Assembly (NCBI GenBank): GCA_017395275.1
Contig: JAFPVN010000134.1
Location: 1 to 8,694 of the forward strand
Direction: 5' to 3'
DNA length: 8,694 nucleotides
Origin: Candidatus Methanomethylophilaceae archaeon
Lineage (GTDB): Archaea > Thermoplasmatota > Thermoplasmata > Methanomassiliicoccales > Methanomethylophilaceae
The notes beneath the pieces are model-generated. The model was not told where the DNA came from. It did no database searches and saw only the letters and a list, made by a program, of their open reading frames with translations. The position numbers and the translations under genes are program-made. Shown piece by piece: positions 1 to 4,789 of the stretch; the first letter of the stretch is position 1, and each line of letters begins with the position of its first letter.

Positions 1-164
1 CCGACCACATCTGCGGTATCGTGAAATGCAGCAACCCCAACTGCATCACCAACAGGGGAGAGCCCATCAAGCCGGAGTTCGACGTGATCTCCCGCGACCC
101 GCTCATCCTCAGATGCTCGTACTGCGACAGGAAGCTGAACGAGATCACCGAGAACCTGATCTGA
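1..164 (+). CDS. pyrI: Aspartate carbamoyltransferase regulatory chain, C-terminal end (partial)
   Basis: The open frame enters from the left edge (first full codon at base 3) and stops at TGA 162-164, giving the last 53 residues. It shows the zinc-binding domain of PyrI: a C-x4-C pair (KCSNPNCIT) followed about 24 residues later by C-x2-C (LRCSYC), the four-cysteine cluster that holds Zn and contacts the catalytic chain. PyrI is the allosteric subunit of aspartate transcarbamoylase, which makes N-carbamoyl-aspartate in pyrimidine synthesis and responds to nucleotides. The preceding gene is expected to be pyrB, but it lies outside the window. The next gene starts only 4 bases after the stop, so pyrI probably heads or belongs to the same transcript. 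The family call is secure from the cysteine spacing; the N-terminal allosteric domain cannot be seen. Confidence 0.93.
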   Translation, partial: DHICGIVKCSNPNCITNRGEPIKPEFDVISRDPLILRCSYCDRKLNEITENLI

Positions 165-168
165 TAAC

Positions 169-699
169 ATGAAGCTGATCGTCGTCGCAGGCATGCCCGG
201 AGCGGGCAAGGAGGAGTTCCTCAACGTCGCCAGGGACATGGACATCCCCTTCCTGAGGATGGGGGACCTGGTCAGGGAGCTCTATCCCAAGAGAGGGGAC
301 GAGGACAGGGATCTGACGCTGGGACAGTTCGCCAACATCGAGAGGGAGAGGCACGGATACAACATCTGGGCCAAGCGCGCCCTCGAGAGGATGTCCGGGG
401 ACATCTACCTCATAGACGGATGCAGGAGCATGGACGAGGTCATGGCGTACAGGAGCCTCTCCGACGATGTCAACATCGTTGCCATTCACGCGCCCCCGAG
501 GATAAGGTACGACAGGCTCGTGAAGAGGCAGAGGGACGACGCCCCCAGGAACGTGGAGGAGTTCGACGCCAGGGACTCCAGGGAGATGGGCTGGGGACTG
601 GCCAACGTGATCGCATTGTCGGACCACCTCATCGTCAACGACGGCTCCCTGGAGAAGTTCAGGGAGGAAGCGTCCGCGTACCTCAGGAGCATCGCATGA
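169..699 (+). CDS. UPF0200-type archaeal nucleotide kinase (dephospho-CoA-kinase-like P-loop protein)
   Basis: 176 aa, a usual length for this archaeal P-loop family, which is related to CoaE/adenylate-type kinases but has no firmly known substrate. Visible motifs: Walker A GMPGAGKE at residues 8-15; MGDLVRE at 31-37, where NMP-kinase-fold proteins bind the acceptor; a Walker-B-like LIDGCRS at 81-87; a lid-like arginine/lysine-rich segment (RLVKRQRDDAPRN, 116-128); and a C-terminal RDSREMGWG...HLIVNDGSL block (135-161) typical of UPF0200. It is expected to be cytosolic and to phosphorylate a small molecule using ATP. The ATG lies 4 bases past the pyrI stop, and its own stop overlaps the next start (ATGA at 696-699), so it is the second member of a coupled operon. 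Family assignment is from recognised motifs; the substrate is unknown. Confidence 0.85.
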   Translation: MKLIVVAGMPGAGKEEFLNVARDMDIPFLRMGDLVRELYPKRGDEDRDLTLGQFANIERERHGYNIWAKRALERMSGDIYLIDGCRSMDEVMAYRSLSDDVNIVAIHAPPRIRYDRLVKRQRDDAPRNVEEFDARDSREMGWGLANVIALSDHLIVNDGSLEKFREEASAYLRSIA

Positions 700-962
700 G
701 ATTCACGGTCACCAGGCTCTGCGGCGGGAAGGCCCTGATGGCCGCCTCCAAGGACGAGATGGAGCTGGACATGGACAAGGCGGAACGGGTCATGTCCGAA
801 CGCGGCCCGGTCAAGTCCAAGGACGAGATGATGCTCGTATCCCAGTGGAACGACATGGAGGTCACCGTCTACCCGCAGGGGAAGGTGATGTTCTTCCCCC
901 TCGCCGACAAGGAGAAGGCGGTCGAGTACGCCACCGACATTATCGAGAGGATCTCGGGATGA
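696..962 (+). CDS. Conserved small archaeal protein, possible TBP-half-like fold, unknown function
   Basis: 88 aa, starting at the ATG that overlaps the kinase stop (ATGA 696-699) and ending in another ATGA overlap (959-962). It sits between two translationally coupled genes and keeps the strong C/G third-position bias of its neighbours, so it is a real gene. No enzyme motif is visible. The N-terminal half (MRFTVTRLCGGKALMAASKD) reads as two beta strands. The C-terminal half, with VTVYPQGKVMFFPL followed by an EKAVEYATDIIERI helix, recalls the strand-strand-helix repeat of TATA-binding protein (a GK-turn, then a helix). That resemblance is an impression and could be coincidental. It has no signal peptide or membrane segment. 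Context suggests a housekeeping role, but its function is unknown. Confidence 0.78.
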   Translation: MRFTVTRLCGGKALMAASKDEMELDMDKAERVMSERGPVKSKDEMMLVSQWNDMEVTVYPQGKVMFFPLADKEKAVEYATDIIERISG

Positions 963-1684
963 TCGACCCCCTCGGATGCCTTATTTCTTTCATACTGGCA
1001 CTCTGCCTCTCGCTCATCATCTATAAGTTCGGTCTCCTTACGAAGAGCGGATGCGTGTCCGCGTTCGCCATAGGTTTCCTGATAGGCGCTCTGGGCTCCG
1101 TCTGGTGGCTGGCGCTGCTGATAGTCTTCGCACTGTTGGGCTTCGCCGCCACGGTCATGGGGCTGAGCAAGAAGCGGGAGAAGGGCCTGCAGGAGGGTAC
1201 CCACGGGGAACGTTCGTACAAGAACATCCTTGGGGTGGCGGTCCCGCCGCTGATAGTGGCGATCCTCAATCAGGTGTATCCGGGACACGAGTGGGCGTTC
1301 TCGGTCGCATACATAGCGACCATAGCCGTCGCCGCCGCGGACACCGCCGCGAGCGAGATCGGCGTCAAGGATCCGAGGGTCTGGCTCATCACCACTTTCA
1401 AGAGGGTGGAGCCCGGGACGGACGGAGGGATATCCCTCAAGGGGACGCTGATCTCCGCCGCCGCGTCCATCATAGTGTCCGTGATAGGGTATCTTTTCAT
1501 CACGCACACCGTCGACGCGTGGGTGCTGGTACCGTCTGTATGCGGCATCATCGGATGCATGGCGGACAGCTACGTCGGCGCCACCATAGAGACCTGGGGC
1601 TGGGTCGACAAGTACATGAACAACGCGATTACGGGATTGCTAGGCGGAGTTCTGGCATCCCTCGTGTGCATTATGTGGGCGTGA
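959..1684 (+). CDS. DUF92 family integral membrane protein (TMEM19/VTE6-like)
   Basis: 241 aa, starting at the ATG overlapping the previous stop (ATGA 959-962). About six or seven hydrophobic segments are visible (roughly residues 7-22, 33-47, 50-66, 91-105, 114-130, 164-182, 187-201, 222-240). Between and within them are the conserved DUF92 motifs: DTAASEIG (128-135), the PGTDGGIS loop (152-159) followed by KGTL, GCMADSYVGATIE (199-211) and NNAITGLLGG (221-230). The family includes plant VTE6, a phytyl-phosphate kinase, and human TMEM19. In an archaeon a polyprenyl- or phytyl-phosphate kinase in lipid salvage is a fair guess but is inference only. It is the last gene of the operon; the next gene converges from the minus strand after an 82-base gap with no obvious hairpin terminator. 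Confidence 0.88.
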   Translation: MIDPLGCLISFILALCLSLIIYKFGLLTKSGCVSAFAIGFLIGALGSVWWLALLIVFALLGFAATVMGLSKKREKGLQEGTHGERSYKNILGVAVPPLIVAILNQVYPGHEWAFSVAYIATIAVAAADTAASEIGVKDPRVWLITTFKRVEPGTDGGISLKGTLISAAASIIVSVIGYLFITHTVDAWVLVPSVCGIIGCMADSYVGATIETWGWVDKYMNNAITGLLGGVLASLVCIMWA

Positions 1685-1766
1685 ATCGGACGGTTGCAAA
1701 ATGTTATTCCCTGCGGCCAACCGATCATCGGATTCCCGTAATACCATCACAGCACCGGGTATTTCC

Positions 1767-2465
1767 TCATTTGTCGGTACTGTCCAGCACGACCTCGTCG
1801 AACTCCATGATGGCCTCCGCCGCATTGTCGAACAGCATCCCTTCGGCCGAACCCTCGTACGGTCCCGGAGAAAGATTGAATGATATCGCCTGTTCCGGCG
1901 TCATGTAGTACTTGATCGGATAATCGTCTGTCCTGCTGATGTGTCCGTCCTTGAGGAGGGACGTCGCCCTCCTTGCCAGTGTCTTGTAGTTCAATCCGGT
2001 CTCCCGTTCCAGATCGTTCAGAGACCTCGGCCCCTTGGACAGGCATTCCAGTATCGCCCTCATGCTTTCGTCGTTCAGTCTAGGCAGAGGGTTGGAACAG
2101 AATATGGTCTGGATCTCGCCGTCCCACTGCGTGTAGGTTATTCTCACCTGCGGACGTCTGCATAGGACTGTCGCTGCCGATGCGTAATAGGGAGATGCGA
2201 AGGTTATGTCCACCGAGAGACCTTTCCTGTCCGTTGTCTTAGCCAGATATGGAAGGAGATAACGGGAATCGGAATCGTGCAGGCGTATGATCTTCACCTT
2301 ATTCCATTCCATACCTTCTATGTACTCCGCCAGAAGTCTGGCCTTGACCCTGGATTCCATCACCAAGAACAGGACATCGGAGCGTATCAGCCTGTCCACT
2401 ATAGATTTCTCCCTTTCGGACAGATTCTCCTCAGATGAAATGAAAGCGACCGCTTGGAATGGCAT
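1767..2465 (-). CDS. Orphan transcription regulator: probable CARF-like domain plus winged HTH
   Basis: From the chosen ATG at 2465 the protein is 232 aa. The frame stays open to an ATG at 2579, which would add 38 residues. I prefer 2465 because TATA-like boxes lie inside the longer version on this strand (2551-2560 and 2497-2505), and because the first beta strand of a Rossmann-type domain (QAVAFISS) starts right after this Met. The N-terminal ~140 residues alternate strands and helices (VLFLVMES, then KVKIIRLHD, then VDITFASPYYASAATVL), as in CARF domains of Csa3-type regulators; the last segment sits where CARF proteins carry the GGT(K)-like ligand motif, but it is degenerate here. The C-terminal part (NPLPRLNDESMRAIL, then SLNDLERETGLNYKTLARRA) is a good winged helix. 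A perfect palindrome lies upstream. No cas genes are nearby. A ligand-sensing repressor or activator is likely; its target is unknown. Confidence 0.68.
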   Translation of the reverse strand: MPFQAVAFISSEENLSEREKSIVDRLIRSDVLFLVMESRVKARLLAEYIEGMEWNKVKIIRLHDSDSRYLLPYLAKTTDRKGLSVDITFASPYYASAATVLCRRPQVRITYTQWDGEIQTIFCSNPLPRLNDESMRAILECLSKGPRSLNDLERETGLNYKTLARRATSLLKDGHISRTDDYPIKYYMTPEQAISFNLSPGPYEGSAEGMLFDNAAEAIMEFDEVVLDSTDK

Positions 2466-2550
2466 TTCCTGTCGATACGAAAATGCATCTGCCGTGTTAT
2501 AATATCTGCGCCCGCCGACGCGAACATAGACTGGAGATTCCGGAGAATAC

Positions 2551-2560
2551 CTATTTATAT
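2551..2560 (-). promoter_or_regulatory. TATA-box candidate for the CARF-HTH-like gene
   Basis: Read on the minus strand this is ATATAAATAG, preceded by AT-rich sequence and by the palindrome at 2565-2590. Initiation about 25 bases further on would start near 2527 and leave a leader of about 60 bases to the ATG at 2465. A second candidate, ATATTATAA at 2497-2505, would start transcription only a few bases before that ATG. Both favour 2465 over 2579 as the translational start; which box is used cannot be told from sequence. Confidence 0.5.
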
Positions 2561-2564
2561 TTGC

Positions 2565-2590
2565 ATCTTTCTTATGCATATAAGAAAGAT
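2565..2590. promoter_or_regulatory. Perfect 11-bp inverted repeat, candidate operator
   Basis: Arms ATCTTTCTTAT (2565-2575) and ATAAGAAAGAT (2580-2590) are exact reverse complements around a 4-base spacer GCAT. The element sits 4 bases upstream of the minus-strand TATA candidate at 2551-2560, where a bound dimeric winged-HTH protein could block or assist TBP/TFB. The adjacent gene encodes such a protein, so autoregulation is the natural hypothesis. As RNA the hairpin would be AU-rich and lacks a following U-run, so a terminator is less likely. Confidence 0.6.
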
Positions 2591-2852
2591 ATAATACTGC
2601 TAAAAATGATTAATCCTTACGTTCAAGGACAATAATATGATTAAACCAGATAAAATTGGAGATATCAGATAAGAAATTGAATGAACCGCAGAGCGATAAG
2701 ACCCTTGCATCCGCAATCGAGTAGATACGACTGTGGTGCGTTTCTTATTAATTCAAGAAAGTTAAGAAGACACATAACCCCGGTGACTGGGATGCAATAA
2801 TCTGTACAATGGACACTAACGAAAGGATTCAAATTAAACCGAGGGGAATATA

Positions 2853-3320
2853 TTGAGGCATAGTCACTCAGGAGGGTACTTCATAGTCGGTGATCTTCTG
2901 AGCAATATCTCAGAAGCATCACTGTACATCCTCGAACAAATCGATCGTGAGACCCGTAATATCGAACCCATGTTCGAATACGTCCGTTGGATCTGCATGA
3001 AATACATGCTTAAAGTCCCGTCTGACTCGTACGTCAGAAAAAGGATGAAAAAACTCTGTGATTTATGCAGGCAGAAGTCGGAATTCGATGATCGTGCCCA
3101 AGCTGATTATATTATCCAAGAAACAATCGGTCTAATTTCAGAACTAAGATTGCTGATGAGGGACCTGACGGATGTAAATCTGCTCAGGAGAAAAATCTGG
3201 TGGGTCGGGCAGCATTTCAACCGCCCCGTTCTCAATGTCAACCTCGATGCTGAAAACGTAGAGAAGTACAAAGAGACGATTGAAAAAATCACGAAGAAAA
3301 CATGGAGTGAGACACTATGA
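2853..3320 (+). CDS. Uncharacterised helical protein, first gene of the DIP1984 operon
   Basis: 155 aa with a TTG start at 2853; GAGGGG at 2841-2846 gives a well-placed ribosome site, which is the main reason for accepting the TTG. Its stop overlaps the next start (ATGA 3317-3320), so the two proteins are translationally coupled. I do not recognise a family. The sequence is mostly predicted helix with many charged residues. It includes a C-x2-C (LCDLCRQ) near residue 70, and an aromatic patch IWWVGQHFNRP around residue 120 that could be a conserved surface. It has no signal peptide or membrane segment. Third positions are more A/T-rich than in the 169-1684 genes, suggesting a different history. 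Its role is probably tied to the DIP1984 protein that follows. Confidence 0.72.
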   Translation: MRHSHSGGYFIVGDLLSNISEASLYILEQIDRETRNIEPMFEYVRWICMKYMLKVPSDSYVRKRMKKLCDLCRQKSEFDDRAQADYIIQETIGLISELRLLMRDLTDVNLLRRKIWWVGQHFNRPVLNVNLDAENVEKYKETIEKITKKTWSETL

Positions 3321-3772
3321 AACTGGCAGAAGCACTGGCCGAAAGAGCGGCAATAAGGAAAAAGATAGACGCGTTATCCTCCAGGCTGGAGAAAAACTCC
3401 AAGGTCTTCGAGGGAGAGGAACCGGTGGAGGATCCGAAGAGGCTCCTGGAAGAACTGAACATACTCACATCGAGGCATGAGGAACTGATCTTCAGGATCA
3501 ATACCGCCAATGCCGTCACCGTAGCTTCCAACGGGGAAACACTGGCAAGACTGCTGGCACGCAGAGACACGCTGGCAGACAAGGTCGACGTCCTGAATGC
3601 CCTTCTGCGTTCTACGGAGAAGGAACGTCCAATCTACCGCAACAAGGATTCGCTGAAGGAGATCATCACCGTCGATGTACGCTCCGTCAGGGAAGAAGCG
3701 GATGCTCTGGCGAAAAGTGTGAGGGAGATCGACACGATGATTCAGGAGGCAAATTGGAACACCAATATCTGA
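3317..3772 (+). CDS. DIP1984 family protein
   Basis: 151 aa, close to the usual length of this family (named after a Corynebacterium diphtheriae protein). Recognisable hallmarks are the start MKLAEALAERAAIRKKID, the EGEEPVEDPKRLLEEL segment (about residues 34-49), ELIFRINTAN in the middle, a DVRSVREEADALAKSVRE region, and the very characteristic end REIDTMIQEANWNTNI. The protein reads as two long amphipathic helical stretches with coiled-coil character, separated by a short acidic turn; it is cytosolic. The family has no established biochemical function that I can name. The ATG overlaps the stop of the upstream gene. The stop codon TGA (3770-3772) overlaps the 5' strand of the closing helix of the structured RNA region that follows, so translation termination and RNA folding would interfere. 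Confidence 0.88.
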   Translation: MKLAEALAERAAIRKKIDALSSRLEKNSKVFEGEEPVEDPKRLLEELNILTSRHEELIFRINTANAVTVASNGETLARLLARRDTLADKVDVLNALLRSTEKERPIYRNKDSLKEIITVDVRSVREEADALAKSVREIDTMIQEANWNTNI

Positions 3773-3990
3773 GCGGTAAGGGTAACCTAGACGGGGCGGA
3801 TGTGAAACAACCCGTTAGACGCTAGGGTCGAAATGGCGTCTGGGTCCCCGGGGCAGGGACAAAGGCTGAATGTGATGCCCGCATCGTGGCAAGTTACAGG
3901 TCACCTTCACAGACATCGTAACAACCGTGCATCGACCGTCGAAGTGAGGGAGGGAAAGGGGTACCGCTCGAACAAACCTAGACCCGGAAT
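3771..3990 (+). ncRNA. Structured RNA region, probable group II intron fragment (domain I-III-like)
   Basis: No frame is open here on the plus strand, yet the G+C content is high and base pairing is extensive. An 8-bp Watson-Crick helix GAGCGGTA (3771-3778) with TACCGCTC (3962-3969) encloses everything. Inside, GTAAC (3782-3786) pairs with GTTAC (3893-3897) to close a first domain. That domain holds 3790-3795/3811-3816, 3817-3822/3836-3841 (AGACGC/GCGTCT) and either 3844-3848/3856-3860 or 3851-3855/3876-3880. CCTTCAC (3904-3910) with GTGAGGG (3944-3950, one G-U) forms a second domain. Stretches such as ACGCTAGGGTCGAAATGGCG and GTCGAAGTGAGG followed by AAAGGGGTAC recall, from memory, conserved early domain I and domain III of bacterial-type group II introns. 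No GUGYG 5' end, domain V or reverse transcriptase is present, so it would be a remnant or a co-opted RNA. Structure is seen directly; the family is uncertain. Confidence 0.55.
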
Positions 3991-4192
3991 ATGCCTTCGA
4001 AGATAGAATCGGACTACTTCATGAAGATGGATGTGACGCCGTACCTCGGCGAATGGATTGCCATCCACAGAAGAGCAGTGATAGCTCACGCCAGATCATT
4101 TCGGGATGTATATTCTGCGGTATGCGAGATCATGAAACCCTTCTGCCGTGCTGTTCGTTCCGATCCCCGATTCGGACTGCCTGATCGTGTGA
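3991..4192 (+). pseudogene. DUF5678-like small archaeal gene, apparently frameshifted
   Basis: The ATG at 3991 opens MPSKIESDYFMKMDV, then PYLGEWIAI, AVIAHARSF and RDVYSAVCEIMKP, the pattern of short archaeal DUF5678-like proteins (a GEWVAI strand, then a VIAHG-type strand, then a helix). The family normally ends in a strand with a VP-type motif. That ending is present, but in another frame: reading from 4145 gives AVLFVPIPDSDCLIV and a TGA at 4190-4192. The shifted frame has C/G third positions in 13 of 15 codons, whereas the unshifted frame after 4140 drifts to unusual CGT/CGA codons and runs on to 4254, overlapping the convergent gene. A frameshift near 4141-4145 therefore explains the data best. 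HAR in place of the usual small residue after AH also hints at decay. A sequencing error is the alternative. Function of the family is unknown. Confidence 0.55.
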
Positions 4193-4228
4193 TCAAGCGA
4201 AATGACCTCCTCCCTCGGATCCCTGGCA

Positions 4229-4687
4229 TCAGGAGGATTTCATCCTCTTCCTGACCTCGGCCTTAATCTCGGGCATCCTATCCTCAGGAATCGTAAACAT
4301 GGAAATGGCTTCTTCGAAGGTCATGTCCTTCTTTTCGATCAGGGATACAATCCCGGAAGCAACCATTTCCGTAGAGATGGCTTTCTCTGCGTCACGCCCG
4401 TGATGTACTGCATCATCATATAGACTGACCATCTCTTTCAGACCCTCCAATTCTTCATCGCCGGACAACTTCTTTTTCGCTTCCGCTTCTACTTTAGCCC
4501 TGTCCTCTTCGGGGATCACTAATGCAGATGAGGCCTGTTCGAACGACAATCCAAAATCCCTGACAAGGTTTACTATGGACTCGATGGATCTATCCAAAGA
4601 TGCCACCCTCTCTTTTTCCATTCCCAGATCGACTCCGTGATCTACGGCATCATCGTATAGACTGACCATCTCCTTCAGACCCTCCAA
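4229..4687 (-). CDS. Two-repeat protein resembling the C-terminal tail of Rpn/PD-(D/E)XK transposase-like proteins (likely 5'-truncated)
   Basis: Up to 152 aa from a TTG at 4687; an ATG at 4669, with GGAGGG 10 bases upstream, is an alternative start. The protein is a tandem duplication with a 79-residue period: EGLKEMVSLYDDAV occurs at residues 2-15 and again at 81-94. Each copy is followed by a helix and a block of the type LSFEQASSALVIPEEDR (47-63), matched by MTFEEAISMFTIPEDR in the second copy. That block (helix, L-x-E/Q-A-hydrophobic, IPEEDR) is what I know from the C-terminal tails of Rpn-family, PD-(D/E)XK transposase-like proteins; the nuclease domain itself is absent. Upstream the same frame continues ELSDEEL, matching the end of a repeat (LSGDEEL), and then runs without ATG or GTG to a stop. 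I read this as the remaining tail of a longer gene, possibly not expressed. Confidence 0.5.
   Translation of the reverse strand: MEGLKEMVSLYDDAVDHGVDLGMEKERVASLDRSIESIVNLVRDFGLSFEQASSALVIPEEDRAKVEAEAKKKLSGDEELEGLKEMVSLYDDAVHHGRDAEKAISTEMVASGIVSLIEKKDMTFEEAISMFTIPEDRMPEIKAEVRKRMKSS
4411..4461. repeat. 51-bp direct repeat, copy 1 (partner at 4648-4698)
   Basis: Matches 4648-4698 at 49 of 51 positions, differing at 4418/4655 and 4436/4673. The offset of 237 bases equals 79 codons, so both copies encode the same SLYDDA/EGLKEM peptide in the minus-strand gene. The sequence between the copies has diverged much further, which points to recent recombination or gene conversion limited to this segment. 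Confidence 0.85.
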
Positions 4688-4698
4688 TTCTTCATCGC
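4648..4698. repeat. 51-bp direct repeat, copy 2 (partner at 4411-4461)
   Basis: Second copy of the repeat. It extends across the proposed TTG start into the upstream in-frame codons (DEEL), so the coding similarity begins before any plausible start codon. This supports loss of the true 5' end of the gene. Confidence 0.85.
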
Positions 4699-4756
4699 TA
4701 AGCTCGATATTAAAGCTTGAGTTAGACAGATACGGGCACCAACCCCTTCCACAAAT

Positions 4757-4765
4757 CTTTATTAG
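4757..4765 (+). promoter_or_regulatory. TATA box of the DUF1846 gene, leaderless spacing
   Basis: CTTTATTAG lies at -33 to -25 from the ATG at 4790. Archaeal initiation about 25 bases after the box would put +1 at or within a base or two of the ATG, so the mRNA is probably leaderless; no ribosome site is visible before the start. Confidence 0.6.
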
Positions 4766-4789
4766 AGATGCACCCCATCAGAGTATCCC

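Larger units (their letters stand above)
2466..2852. other. AT-rich divergent intergenic region with inverted repeats
   Basis: 387 bases between the minus-strand regulator and the plus-strand operon starting at 2853. It holds two TATA-like boxes for the minus strand, one perfect 11-bp inverted repeat (2565-2590), further copies of the half-site ATAAGAAA/TTTCTTAT at 2669-2676 and 2741-2748, and a purine-rich ribosome site just before 2853. A 39-codon ATG frame at 2681-2800 exists, but it lacks a ribosome site and the local third-position bias, so I do not call it a gene. The region is clearly more A+T-rich than the blocks at 1-1684 and 4790-6925. Confidence 0.6.

Noticed and set aside
420..962. 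Long plus-strand frame over the UPF0200 kinase and small-protein genes
   Set aside because: Its 5' part is an out-of-frame shadow of the kinase gene. Only the segment from the ATG at 696 has host-like codon use and coupled start/stop overlaps.
1051..1908. Arg/Gly/His-rich 285-aa frame on the plus strand
   Set aside because: It overlaps the DUF92 gene in another frame and runs into the convergent regulator gene; the low-complexity composition is typical of a shadow frame in G+C-rich DNA.
2681..2800. 39-aa basic frame in the divergent intergenic region
   Set aside because: No ribosome site, no third-position bias and no recognisable motif; chance occurrence is likely.
3711..3725. GTGTG as a group II intron 5' end
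   Set aside because: It lies inside the conserved coding sequence of the DIP1984 gene, whose C-terminus is intact beyond it.
3771..3990. Possible rRNA, RNase P RNA or riboswitch identity for the structured region
   Set aside because: None of the conserved cores I know for these RNAs can be recognised; group II intron domain motifs fit better, though still unproven.
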